The notes below the pieces were generated by a model, which worked only from the letters and a program-made list of their open reading frames with translations, was not told the origin of the DNA and searched no databases. Positions 22,697 to 35,100 of a DNA stretch of 64,000 nucleotides are shown here, one piece after another (the first letter of the stretch is position 1; each line of letters starts with the position of its first letter). Source of the stretch: Buddleja alternifolia. Lineage: Eukaryota > Streptophyta > Magnoliopsida > Lamiales > Scrophulariaceae. The DNA is taken from contig CM033406.1 in the NCBI GenBank assembly GCA_019426215.1, positions 7,823,146 to 7,887,145 on the forward strand, written 5' to 3'. The position numbers and the translations under genes were made by a program.

Positions 22697-24294
22697 ATGG
22701 CGAATTCATCATCTACATGTGGTTTGTTTTCATTTTCTTCATATTGTCATGCAAACTCTCCTTGCTTACAACGATTCTCGCCTGATTTTGAAACTATTAC
22801 TCGATGTGTTCCGGCTTTTGATCAAAGATTTAAGATTCCTGATTTCTTAAATTTGGTGAAAAGGGTTGATGGTTATGAAGGTAAAGAGGAAGAATGTCGT
22901 GCAACTCCATCTCCGGATGTATCAAGATCGGCTCTTGCAATGGTTACAAATCAATCTCCATTATCGGATCTACAAAACAATTCAAAATTTGCAGATATAG
23001 TTTCATCACCCATTTTAATTCGTCAAAAATTGAATGGAGTGCGTAAATATGGTGATATGGCTGGTGATTCTTCATCAATGGTGGTGCTGGACGAAAATAA
23101 CACATTATTTTCGTCCATACATGACAAGAAGAAGACTCCTTTGATTGAGGAGACATCAAATCTCACACAAAAGGAAGGAATCTTGGCAGATTTGGAAACT
23201 GAATTTCCCCCTACTCTTAGTCCAGATTTGGATCACATTTACTTTGGCAATATTAAGGTGAACAAAAATGGTGAAGATGGATTAAATAATTCATATTCAA
23301 AGTCTAGTCGAATTTCTCTCAAGTATATTCAGCCCGAAATTATCAATGGCAATGTCTTTGTTCGTCCATCATGGAAAGTTGAGCAAGAGGGAAGGAAAAG
23401 ATGGGAGCACACGGCCGTGGGTTACTTTCTTGGTAAGAAACTTCCATTCATGGGGGTTAAGAGCTATGCACATTCGGTTTGGAAAGGTCTTAAAGAGGTA
23501 AAAGCTACATCTAATGGCTTTTAATTCTTTAAATTTGATTCAGATGCTTGTCTTATGGATACTATCGAGAGTGGTCTTTGGATTTTTTCGGGACAACCAT
23601 TATTTCTTGAACGATGGAGGGAAGGGTATGTCTTTGGAGAAACGTAATCATGAGGTTCCAATTTGGGTCAAATTCCGGAATGTGCCTATGGAGTATTGGA
23701 CGGAGAAGGGTCTTAGTATAGTGGCGAGTGTTGTTGGCCGTCCACTATACTCGGACGCTTTTACTTCATCAATGGAAAGGATTGACTATGCAAGAGTATG
23801 TGTTATGATAAGGGTTAATGCAAAACTACTCGATCATATCTTCATGTTTCTTCCTTCGGCAAATGGGGAATATAATGGAACGTGTAAGGTGGAAGTCGAA
23901 TATGAATGGAAGCCGGCTGTTTGTGGGAAGTGTAATTCTTTTGGCCATGTAGACGGAGATTGTCCATTAATGAAGAAGGTTGTCCAACGTCCAAAGCCGG
24001 TACATGTCTAAGTACCCAAAACATAATGTGGATAAGTTTTGGTGTCAACAAGGGCGTTCTAAGAAGAAGGAGATGTCACATGAGGATAAGGTGATTTCTA
24101 AACACTCAAATTCTCCTATCATGAAGAGTACGCAACCAAATTCTTCTTCTATGGAAAATGATGAGGTGTATGATCATAATCCTTTTTCTATATTGGAGGA
24201 ATTGAATATTGATGATAACATTGAACGAGATATTGAACAAGTGGAATCGTCACGGGGTCCTATGAATGCAGCCCCTATAGAGGTTATTAGATGA
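22697..24294 (+). pseudogene. LINE-2 ORF1 (DUF4283 and zinc-knuckle protein)
   Basis: This is the best-preserved ORF1 of the family. The first 275 codons (22697-23524) are open: MANSSSTCGLFSFSSY, an acidic/Ser-rich linker, then RKRWEHTAVGYFLGKK, which begins the DUF4283-like RNA-binding domain. A TAA at 23522-23524 (next residue FF in LINE-1) and a nearby frameshift break it; the frame resumes in 23514-24011 with PLFLERWREGMSLEK- and PIWVKFRNVPMEYW-like text and the CCHC knuckle CGKCNSFGHVDGDC near 23917-23958. A further break near 24009 is followed by the tail ending RGPMNAAPIEVIR. Its TGA overlaps the ORF2 ATG. Function, if intact, would be RNA binding in the retrotransposition particle. 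Confidence 0.85.
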
Positions 24295-27200
24295 TCCCTA
24301 TCGCAAGTTGGAATGTACGTGGTCTTAACAAAGAAGACCACCAACAATCATCCCGAGATCTTATTTCATCTTATAATTTACAGGTATGTGCTCTTATCGA
24401 AACTCGTGTTCTGGAAAGAAATGTGACTTTTATTAGTTCTCGTGTACATTCTATGTGGACTTGGTATTTTAATTATGCCGATGGGCCAGGCAATCGTATT
24501 TGGATCGGATGTGATTCTTCATATGTGGATGTTCGAATTGTTGGGGAATCTGAGCAGATTATTCATTGTCAAATCACTTCTCATGAACACAATTTGATTT
24601 GGTTCATTTCCTTTGTGTATGGGAGGAATACTATTAGTGAACGAAGAGGACTTTAGGATGATATTATGCGGTATTCTGAGTTGAGGTTGGATGATATTTG
24701 GGCAATAATGGGAGATTTCAATGCTATTATTGATGAAAGTGAGGCATTGGGAGGGAGGGCTGAAGAAGAAACGAATGATGAGTTCCAAGCCTGTCTCTCC
24801 ACTTCGGATCTCATCACTCTTCCGATGGATGGACCTTTGTATTCATGGCAAAATCAGCAAGGTGGGTCACGAAAATGGAGAAGACTAGATCGAGTGGTGG
24901 CTAATCCAGTCTGGTTTACTAGATACCCAAATTAGGCATACTCATGTTTATCTCCTAAAACTTCAGATCATTCCCCTATTGTTCTTAAATCCATAACAGG
25001 CAATCGGGGAAAGAATCGATGGTTTTGTTTTGATAATCATATTGCAGATTCGAGTGAATTCTTGTCAACAGTAGCAGATATTTGGAAACACACAATTGTT
25101 GGAATCCTTATGTACTCCATAATTTGCAAACTTAAAGCTCTTAAACAGTTATTCAAAGCTATGAGGAGGCGAGAAGGTGATCTTGGAGTTAATGTACAAG
25201 AGGCGGGTAGATTTCTTGAGATTATACTAGAAATACAAGCTCAATATCCTACACTTGAACCTTTATCGGAAATTGAAAAGATGTGTCGAGTGGTATATAC
25301 CAAGGCTGGCATGGCTTAAAGATGGAGACCAATGTACGTCTTTCTTCTTTAGACCTGTTGCGGTTCGGAGGGCTAAATCTCGAATCAATCGCATAGAAGG
25401 TAGAGGAGGTGTAGTAGTAGACGAACCATCTCGTGTCCGTGAAAAGATTGTTGCGTTTTACGAAAAATGGCTTGGAGAATCTATCGAACCGAATGTGGAG
25501 GCTCTCTCTCTCAACCCTTTTGTACGAAGACGTTTAACCCCGGAAGATGCTTCTTACATGATTCGCCCAATTACTCATAGAGAAGTCAAAGATGTTATAT
25601 TTGGATTCAACGACAACAAGGCACCTCCAGATGGTTTCAACTCTATATTCTTTAAAAGGGCTTGGAATGTGATTGGTAATGACGTGTCGAATGCGATCAT
25701 ACATTTTTTTGAAACAAGTAAGCTTGTTAAAGAAATCAATTCTACCCTTATCTCTCTTATTCCCAAAGTTGAAGTTCCTAAACATCCGAAGGATTTTCGC
25801 CCAATATCGTGTTGCAATGTTATCTACAAAGTGATATTTAAGATCATGGCAAACCATATGTGTGAATTCCTTGACCAACTTGTTGATCCAGCACAAACGG
25901 CTTTCATACAGGGGAGGAGAATCAGTGACAATGTTCTTTTGGCCCAAGAATTATTGTATGGTTATAATCAAAAGAACCTCCCGGCAAGATGTGCTTTCAA
26001 AGTTGACCTTATGAAAGCATATGATACGGTAGAATGGAGCTTCGTGATGGAAATGCTTAAAACAATGAATTTCCACCCTTTGTATATCAGATGGGTTAGA
26101 GAATGCATGACAACCCCCTCATTCTCTATTAATATTAATGGGGCTGCCGAGGGATACTTTCGAGGTAAAAGAGGCTTGCGTCAAGGGGATCCAATATCTC
26201 CTTATCTTTTTGTCCTTGTTATGGAGGTGTTGCATGGGATCATTGAAAAATACATTGAAGAAGAGACGGAGTTCCAATACCATTGGAAATGTTCGCGTAC
26301 AAAAACAGTAATGCTTAGCTTTGCCGATGATCTATTACTCTTTTGCAATGCTGATACTACTTCTATTAATACGCTTAAAAAGGGTACAAACACATTTGGG
26401 AGACTCTCGGGGCTCAAAGCCAATCCGGCTGAGAGTAATATGTTCATTTCTTCCAAAGCAAGACCGGATAGTGAAAGATTGAAGCAAATTGTGGGTTTTC
26501 CTATCGGTAATCTACCGGTGCGCTACCTTGGAGTTCCGCTTATCACTTCTAAACTTACAATTCTTGGATGAATCCTTGTCATATGCAGGCCGGGTACAAT
26601 TGATCAAATCGGTTCTCGCCTCTCTCCATGTATATTGGGCAGGTATGTTTGTATTACCAAAGAGCATTCTTCATAGTATTGAATCAAAAATGTGAAAATT
26701 CTTGTGGTATGGTAACTCTAATACAGGATATTCGAAAGTGGGATGGGATACAATATGCTTGAGTATTTCCGAAGGGGGTCTTGGTATCAAACCTCTTTTA
26801 CCTCAAAACCAAGCTCTTATGATTAAGCATGTTTGGGCTATTCTTGTTGATGAAGGATCTTCAGTTTGGGTTGAATGGGTGAAAGAGAATAGATTGAGAA
26901 ATGAGTCATTTTGGAATCTCAAGATTCCCTCATCATGTCCTTGGAGTTGGAGACAATTACTCAAATTGAGGCCTATTATTCAACATGCTTTTCAATACAA
27001 TATTGGAAATGGGTCTAGAGTTTTTCTTTGGAAGGATCCTTGGCATGCGGATGGAGTACTTGGAGCAAAATACCCGAATGGACCACTACTTACGGGACTA
27101 CCCAAAGACGTGAATGGTGAATGAGAATGACCTTCAAATACTCGATTTGAAGTACAGTTTACTACAATATCAGCCTATAAGATTTTTCAAAGAAATGCTC

Positions 27201-27715
27201 CAAATGTAGAATGGTCTTCCCTACTCATGGGCCCGGGGAAGATTCCTAGACATTTATTCATTTTATGGCTTGCAATTGGAGAGAGACTTCCAATGAGGGA
27301 CAAACAATGGATAGGGCATGGAGAGTACAAATGCGTATTATGTTATGAGGATGAGGTGGAGAATCACAACCATATGTTCTTTATGTGTGATTTCTCTCGA
27401 AAATGTATGACTATTTTATGTAGCGAGGTGAAATTTTGTTGGCCATGTACGGATTGGAAAAGAGGAATACGATGGGCAGCCCGGAAATGGAGGGGAAAAC
27501 ACTTGATCAAATGTTCATACCGAATTCTTTTAGCTACATTGATATACATGATTCGGAGGGAGCGGAATTCAAGAATTTTTGAGCAAAAAAAGCAAACACC
27601 GGAGGTAGTTGCTAGACGAGTCCTCAATCTTGTAAAAGATAAACTCATCTCAATGAATCTTGAAGACTCTTTACAAAGTAGGGCTGTTAGGCGTCTTTGG
27701 CAAATAGCATGGTAG
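24291..27715 (+). pseudogene. LINE-2 ORF2 (endonuclease, reverse transcriptase, zf-RVT)
   Basis: Endonuclease: MIPIASWNVRGLNKED at the start, catalytic Glu in CALIETRV, MGDFNAIIDESEALGG near 24707-24755, and TSDHSPIVLK near 24960. Stops lie at 24655 and 24934. Reverse transcriptase (25255-26571): PPDGFNSIFFKRAW, FRPISCCNVIYKV, AFIQGRRISDNVLLAQELL, FKVDLMKAYDTVEW, GLRQGDPISPYLFVLVMEVL and the catalytic SFADDLLLF near 26320-26345. The thumb region continues in 26489-26695 and 26702-27124 after breaks. The zf-RVT domain is at 27227-27450 (RHLFILWLAIGERLP, CVLCYEDEVENHNHMFFMC). It ends SRAVRRLWQIAW at 27715 with no RNase H domain. The catalytic motifs survive, but stops and frameshifts make it inactive. 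Confidence 0.88.
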
Positions 27716-27895
27716 AATTTTATTCGAGTACATTTGGAATGTATATAGTAAATGTCTTTTTTCGGTATGATGGAGTAGCTAGCATGTTAGCTACTTTGGT
27801 GCGGTAGGGGCCATTTCCCTTATTCGCTTTCTTTGTATAATTTCTTTACTTTAATATATGAAATTGAACCTTTAACCAAAAAAAAGATATATTCT

Positions 27896-29634
27896 TTGTT
27901 GAGAAGAGTTCAAACAGTCAAACGCTGAATGAACCCATAGACAAAGGTAAGAGGCCAAATGAGAAGGTCAGCACCAACTCAAACAACAAGGAGAAGACGA
28001 AAGTGAATGATTCACAAAGGAAGGTCCGTCCTAATGCTCAAAAGGTCAAGGATAAACCTTCTACAAGTGAATCAAACGTTAAGCGTCAATCGCCAAAAGC
28101 GACTCCTAAGCCAATGCCGAGGAAATACAAGCGTCAATATCCTCAAAGATCTAAATCATATAATTGATACTATGATGATTATGATTATCATTACGACTAT
28201 GATTACTAATATAATCGAGGATATTAATATACACCTAAAAAGCACACACAACACAAACCGAAATCCAAGAAGGCTAGTCCTCCAGTAATGAAGACAAGGC
28301 AAATATGGGTTCCGAAAGTTTTAATTCAAACTAAAGCTACTAACGTTGAAGGACCCAATACAACATGGGTACTAAAGAAGAAATAGAATTGCCCCTTAAA
28401 TGCAGGTGCCTAGAGCCAACACCTATACTTCAGTTTGATACATTGATAGTGGGTCAACAAGGCACATGACTGGCTCAAAGGATCTCTTGGTCTACTATCG
28501 TGCAACCAATGGTCCTCAAGTTATATTCGGTGATAACTCCAAAGGTAAAACCAAAGGTATATGTATCATGCATAGAGGGAAACGTCATAATAAGTGACGT
28601 ATATTATGTTGAGGGTCTTAAGCATAATTTATTAAGCATAAGTCAATTTTGTGATAAAGGTTTTGAAGTAAAATTTTCAAGTGACTGTTGTTATATTAAT
28701 GATGCTAAGACTAAATCTACTAAATTGAAAGGAAAAAGAACAAACAATGTGTATTTGGTAGATTGGGGTTCAACAATAGATAACAACCCAACATGCTCTG
28801 TTGCTAAAGTCAAAATGAATTGGGTTGGTTATGACATAGAAAAATGAATCACCTCAACTTTAAAGCAATCTCTCAGTTAATATCGCTAAATCTAGTAAAA
28901 GGATTACCTAAGAGTTCCTTTCAGAAAAATCACATATGTGATGCATGTCAAATGGGTAAACAAGTCAAATCATCTTTTAAGAAGAAACCTCATCTATCTA
29001 CTTTTAGAATTCTTGAACTATTGCATTTAGATTTGTTTGGTCCTATTCAAATCATGAGTGTTAGTGGTAAAAAGTACTCGCTAATAATAGTTGATGATTT
29101 CTCTCGCTATACATGGGTAGAATTCCTAGCGACTAAAGATGAAATTAGTGTCAAGCTCACAGCGCTAATTTGTCAATTACAAACTTTGAAAGATCTAAAG
29201 GTGATGAGAATTAGAGGCGATAAAGGAACTGAATTTACGAACCATATTGTTGAGAAGTTTTGTACAGATTTTGGAATACTTCATGAGTATTCTGCGCCTA
29301 GAACACCTCAACAAAATGGAGTGGCCGAGCGACGGAACAGAATGCTTAAAGAAGCCACTAGGACAATGTTAGCAGAGTCCAAGCTACCTTAAAAGTTTTG
29401 GGCCGAAGCAATCAATACCGCTTGCTACACTCAGAAACGGTGTATGACCAACAAGCAATATGAAAAGACTCCATATGAGTTGGGGAAGGGACGTAAGCGA
29501 AACGTTTCTTATTTTCATGTATTTGGTTCAAAATGTTTCATTCATAACAATGGAACCCACAATCTAAAGACATTTGATCCTAAAGCGAATAAGGGAATCT
29601 TCCTAGGCTACACCAAGAATGGAAAAAGTTTTCG
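27896..29634 (+). pseudogene. SIRE-like Copia: gag tail, protease, integrase
   Basis: This is the continuation of the Copia gene after LINE-2. The gag tail is Lys-rich (KTKVNDSQRKVRPNAQ). The protease region near 28430-28480 reads DSGSTRHMTGSK-like text only after frameshift correction. The GAG-pre-integrase segment is in 28500-28930 (VEGLKHNLLSISQFCDKGFE, then HLNFKAISQL and HICDACQMGKQ). The integrase core (28990-29392) has LLHLDLFGPIQ with the first Asp, IRGDKGTEF with the second, and TPQQNGVAERRNR with the catalytic Glu. The linker continues to FHVFGSKCFIH and IFLGYTKNGKSFR, where a Gypsy LTR cuts it at 29634. Reverse transcriptase and RNase H are absent. The gene is the same family as the inverted fragment at 4440-6296. 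Confidence 0.87.
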
Positions 29635-31969
29635 TGTGACGCCCCTCATGTCCAAGTGATGTTTCGTCATCTATAATCTTTGTCAACTCTAATTTCAAGG
29701 AGTATTTATTTATCGATTAGTAAATGTTCTTGGCTAGAATGTAAAAGCTTTTAAATCAGGGGACTGCACTATAAATTGTTAAGAGTGAACTTGGGTTTTA
29801 CTGTATAATTTTAAAAGTTGTGGGGTTAAATGGTAAACTAATGCTTAGTGACCAAATAGTAATTTCTGTAAGCAATAAACTTAGAAACTAAATACAAGGA
29901 AAAGAAAGGGGGAAATAGAATAGAAAGGATTGAGAAGGGGGAACACGTGCCACCCCATCTTTTATTATAAGTGCCACCTCCCATTACATACACTAATATA
30001 AATGCTCTACATATACATTCATCTCTAACTCTCCATATTCAGCCGTTCAGGTACGTTCCTTCTCCTTTCTTTAGTTTAATTTATTTTGCTATTTATTTCT
30101 TTAGTTTAATTTATTTTGCTATTTATTTCTTTAGTTTAATTTATTTTGCTATTTATCTTGTTCCAGAAAGTTTAACTAAGTGAATGGGTGATTACTGATT
30201 ACTTTTCAGTCAGATTCTTGTTAGCTAAACCTGAATAGCTTCTTCTATTGGTGAAGGCTTATTTGTATAATTAGGATATAAATTACTGTTAAGTTTATTA
30301 GTTTTCCTACTAATTAATTACATATTGCCAAATGATTTCAGTGAAGTACTAGAAACGAAATTCCTTCGACTAATTAGTTGGATTAACCCTGAACTTATTT
30401 TATCTAATAGTCACTTTAATTGAATATTGAATATTAATACTTTGTGTGCTAGTTACAAAATAACTTAGTGAAAGGGGCTAGATTTATTTGATGAATGATT
30501 AATAATATGATGCCAGATTTATTTGATTAGTAAGTTGGTTAATTGTTAAACAATAAGATATCTAAGTAGTCATTTAATATATGAGTATTTACTTCTTTTC
30601 AAATGACTTGTCTGTTGATTATTAGTCAACATAAATATTATGATTAGTAATTCTTTTATTACTTCCTTAGATATTTCTGCCAATTAATTAGTCTTAGTCA
30701 AAATCAATGTGGTTGGTTTAGATAAATGTTTATACAAAACAAAGTGGTGTCTTATAATCTTAATAATAAATACTCATTTGTCTCCATAAAAGTGAATAAA
30801 AGATATATATTGGATAGATGTATCTGTGATGTGTGTAATCACTCTTAGGTCTACGTAGCTAGCACCTGACTCTTTTATGGGCTTGAGACTTACGAGATGC
30901 ATTTAAGGATAGACAATATTTCCGCAGCGTCTTCTCATGCTTCTTCCCATACATGTAAGTGCTTTATTTATTAACTTATTTAATTTCCCAATGATTAGTG
31001 TCATTGACATTCATATAGTAAAATCATAACGTAAATGTTCTTTGTCTAAATTATGGAATACACTCATTCATGTAAAACCCAGGTGTCGTACTTTATCGCA
31101 CCTTGGGACTGTGACATTATATTGATCTTTGTTGGACATTAAACTGTGTGAAGTCTCCTGCTGGTATGGGACAGTGGAGAGACAGATCGCAATTGTTATG
31201 GCATAATTGATATCAGCCTGACGTAGTACTTTATCTCGTCAGTGCACGAAATGTGATATTATACTGACTATATCATATTTGGATTATTGGTTTACATATG
31301 GGCCCAAATTGCGGCATGGAGGTTTGTGACCCGTGCGGGCAGCATTGGGCTTGTCGTAATGTTTGGTCACAACCCCATGGTTCCGATTCCCCTCCCGCGC
31401 ATGGACGGAGCGTATCATGGCGATGGGGTCGTAGATTTAGACATGTACCCGGGCATGTCAGTTTGTTAGCAAGGTCACTCCTTGCATTTGGTGGATAAGG
31501 TATGAAGCGGGAGTCATAAGGAGGTTATCAACAAAATCGTATCCTTTGTTATGTGATAAATGGTTTCCTTATTCAATAATGATTATTGCATTGGTTGCCT
31601 TTGTTATCATATTTCCATGATCATGCATCATGAGATGAAACTGATAGATTCTGAAGTTCATGCATAACCCCGCACTTACACACATTGCACTCACTGGGCT
31701 TAGTAGCTCACCACTCGTGTCTCCCCTTCCCCAGGCTAAATATGAAGAATGTTAATCCATAGATGCAACCTACTTAAGATCGTGGATTAACTCACGTGTC
31801 GTAAAGGAGAGGTATTCTAGTTTCAGATTATATTAAATCAGATTCATACAACAAGAATTTCATGTCCTATTTCATTTTAAGTTTGTACTTTTGATTTTGT
31901 AGAGCTCTGAACCACATTATTGGATATTTTGGCGATTCAATTACCAAACAGGTGAAGTAGGGCGTGACA
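29635..31969 (+). mobile_element. Gypsy 5' LTR, 2335 bp, inserted in Copia integrase region
   Basis: The LTR begins TGTGACGCCCC and ends GGGCGTGACA, so its ends form an inverted TGTGACGCCC/GGGCGTGACA pair. A tRNA-Met primer-binding site follows immediately. Text near 31686-31735 (CACTCACTGGGCTTAGTAG, then GGCTAAATATG) is typical of Tekay/Del chromovirus LTRs. The left flank is the Copia linker codon run ending TTTCG; the other copy of this target duplication is not in view because the element's right half is missing. The LTR contains a perfect 30-bp triplication at 30067-30156. Small ORFs in it are not credible genes. Confidence 0.88.
30067..30156 (+). repeat. Three identical 30-bp tandem units in the Gypsy LTR
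   Basis: The unit begins TTCTTTAGTTTAATTTATTT and ends TGCTATTTAT. Copies start at 30067, 30097 and 30127 and are identical by eye. The unit length is a multiple of three, which is why a spurious ORF here repeats FFSLIYFAIY three times. Confidence 0.95.
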
Positions 31970-31971
31970 GG

Positions 31972-31983
31972 TGGTATCAGAAC
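31972..31983 (+). promoter_or_regulatory. Primer-binding site (tRNA-Met) of the Gypsy element
   Basis: TGGTATCAGAAC starts two bases after the LTR end. It differs from the standard plant TGGTATCAGAGC by one base. The untranslated leader continues to about 32165, where LINE-3 interrupts it; no gag start is reached. Confidence 0.88.
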
Positions 31984-32165
31984 TTAGGCTATAACCTAGG
32001 CTATACCAGGATAAGTTCCTTGGATTAACATAATGAAACCGATTAGATGTCTAATAGATACGTTGAACTTGAATAATAATATTAATAAGTCAGTGCTTAA
32101 ATTGTAATGAGTGTAAATATAGAATAGTGACGTAAAAATTGGAAGCTTAAAGGAAAATATGTATA

Positions 32166-35100
32166 TTTTTTTTAACAGCAAAAGGATTTTCATTCATCAC
32201 AAAAGAGTACAAAACAGAAGGTACAACAGCGCAATTTTAGTACATCTTGTAGCAAAAGTTGTCAAACCTTTGGAGACAAAATCAAACATAAAACTAGGAC
32301 AATAATCCCAAAGTTAGACTTAGGAATTCTTGAAGTGTTGCCTTATTCGCAAGGATATCTACTGCTGCGTTAATCTCCCTATAGCCGAACTCCATTCTAA
32401 CCCCGTCCATTTGCTTGATCATTTCTTGGCAGTCCTTCAGAATCATTGTTGTCACCGGTGGGTGCTCCGTTTTCCTGTAAACTGCGTTAAAGAGTAGGAG
32501 TGAGTCGGTTTCAATAACAATTTTCTTAATCCCCATTTGTCTTGCTTGAGTGAGCCCATGTAGCAGCGCCATCGTTTCTGCAACATTGTTAGTAGTACAA
32601 CCAATATGGATAGCAAAGCATCTCATAACAATACCATCATCATTCTGGAAAATACCTCCACACCCAGCACTTCCCGAATTTCCAAACGACGAGTCATCAA
32701 TATTTAATTTAACCCAATCTTTAGGCGATTTTTTTCCATTTTATTTGGCGCTGGTAAGATGACTTCTCTTTACCTTCCTTTTTCATGTCTTCAAATTGGT
32801 TTTTCACCTTGATCCAGATTTCTTCATTATTAATCGTTTTACTATTAAAGATGGCATCATTCCTAGCATTTCAGATGTTCCAAGCGGTGATAACAACAAT
32901 TCGTTTGTAATCGTCATTTTTCTTAAATTGATGCAAGTACATTACTGGATTTACATTCTCATTTAAATAAAAATTCGGAAACTTGGACTGGATGGGTTAT
33001 GAAAAATGGGGCATTTGAAGAAAATATGGTCTGCCATTTCTTTGTGTTGGTGGCAAAGTGTGCATTAGTCGGAGTTAAGACGCTTCCTTGTAAAGAGGAA
33101 GACCGCGGTGGGAAGTGTGCAGTTTGCCAAGAGCCAAAAAAAGAAGTACATTTTTGGTGGGAGTTTGAGATTCCAGAGAGTATGCCACAGTAGATGCGTC
33201 ATGTGTTCTGAAAAGTTTTCCAATCTTAGAATGTACGCACTTTTGATAGAAAAAATTTCGTTTTTAGTCCAAGCCTAGAACGGTTTGTCTGGTGTATCAT
33301 TGTTCGGTAGATGTATACTTTGGATTGTACGACAAGAGACACGAGATAGCTGCACATAAATCAGGTCCATTTTCCATTGTTTTGTCGAGGGGTTTATTAA
33401 GTTAGAAACCTTTATGTGAGATTGCGGAGGTTCCTTTTGTTCAATATCATACAGCGTTTTGTTTCGAATCCATCTATCTTTCCAAAAATTGACCTTTTGG
33501 CCATTTCCAATTGCCCATAATGTGCATTGTTGTACCGAAGGGGCTAGTTTAGAGATGTTTTTCCAAATCCAACTATGCTCATTTTTTGCGAAAGATTGAG
33601 TGAAGTCCGTGTCCTTGAATAGCTTTGAAAATTTTTGCAAGAAAAAAGTGAGGTTGGTTTTGCAGATTCCACGCGATTTGTAACAAAAAAGCTTTACTAA
33701 GGGTTTCAAGGTCTCTAATACCAAGCCCCCCCCCCCCCCCCCACTTAGGTTTACAAACTCTTTCCCATTTGACTAAGGACATTTTCTTTGATTTTGGAGT
33801 GGCATTTCGGAAAAAGTTTTTGCATAGAGAGTTAATCCTACAGATAATATCTTTATGGATTTTGAAGACGTTCATATTGTAAATAGGGATGGTGTTAAGG
33901 ACATGTTGGATCAAAACAACTCTACTAGCATATGAGAGGGTTTTGTTATAGCAAGCATTTATTCTATTTTTGATCTTATCGATGATGTTAAAGAACTCAA
34001 GTTTTCCTACTCATCCCATGACCAAAGGCAGGCCAAGGTATTTTTCAAGGAATCTAGATGGCGAAAGCTTGAAAAAGGAGATGATGTCCGGTTTTCAAAC
34101 TGGAAGGTGCATGTGGGGAGAAAATGGCTGTCAATTTGGTCCAGCTTATAGTGAAACCCGAGTATTCCTGCATCTCCCTAAAGAAAGACTCGAATAGTTT
34201 AGAGATTTATTATTGTGTTTAAAAAATAACATGCAATCATCAGCATAGCAAATGATAGGTATACGTGGGCAACTTTTATTGATTTGTAAACAGTCGAACC
34301 TCAACTTATTACTATCCGTGATGATTTTTTGGACAATAAGCTCTATAGCCAAGATAAAAAGGTATGGGGAGAGGGGTTCCCCTTACCTTATACGACAAGG
34401 GCTTCCATTTTTGGGAAATAGAACCATTAACATTGAGATCAAAGGAAACCGTATGTATGCATTGCATAATCCGATCTCTTATCTAGATAGGAAACCAAAT
34501 TTACAAAGAGCAGACTCAATGAAGGTCCAACTAAGCTTGTCATACGCTTTTTGGAGGTCCAATTTCATAGCTATGTATGGTACTTGCAGTTTTTTTGTCG
34601 CATCCGGTGAAGCAGTTCATGGGCAATGAAAACATTATCATGGATGGACCTATTAGGTACAAAGGGCATTTCGAAGGGGCCAATCGGGTAACTCAGAGTA
34701 GGCCGAATGAGCGCAACCAAAATATTGGAAATAACTTTATAGATAACGTTGCATAGGCTTATCGGACGATAGTGTGAGGGAAGGTATGGTTGCTCGATTT
34801 TTGGAATAAAGATGATTCAGGATTCGTTGATTTCGTTTTGCAGGATTCCAGTCTCAAAGAAATTGTGGACAATAGATAAAGTCGAGTTTTTGACGGTGTT
34901 CCAGTAAGTTAAGAAAAAGTGGCTAGTAAAACCGTCTGAGCTCGGAGCCTTATTTGGACCAATTTTTTTTAGGGCAGTCTCAATCTCCTCTTTCGTGACC
35001 GTGACTGTCATCATCGAGCAGTGTTCTTGGGAAATGGTTGGTAAATCGAAATTGAATAAATCAGGTTCAAAAGGTTTCTGGTTGTGTGATGGTTCATGAA

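Larger units (their letters stand above)
22612..27881 (+). mobile_element. LINE-2: second full-length copy of the LINE-1 family
   Basis: The target duplications are AAAAGATGTATTCT (22598-22611) and AAAAGATATATTCT (27882-27895), 14 bp with one mismatch. The body is about 5.27 kb. ORF order and text are closely related to LINE-1, including the 3' UTR block GGTGCGGTAGGGGCC near 27800. The 3' end is a short A run (ACCAAAAAA). It landed in the gag gene of the SIRE-like Copia element in the same orientation. The duplication overlaps an A-rich site, as expected for L1-type target-primed reverse transcription. Confidence 0.93.

Noticed and set aside
29971..30183. ORF with three FFSLIYFAIY repeats as a membrane peptide
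   Set aside because: It is the translation of a 30-bp tandem repeat inside a Gypsy LTR.
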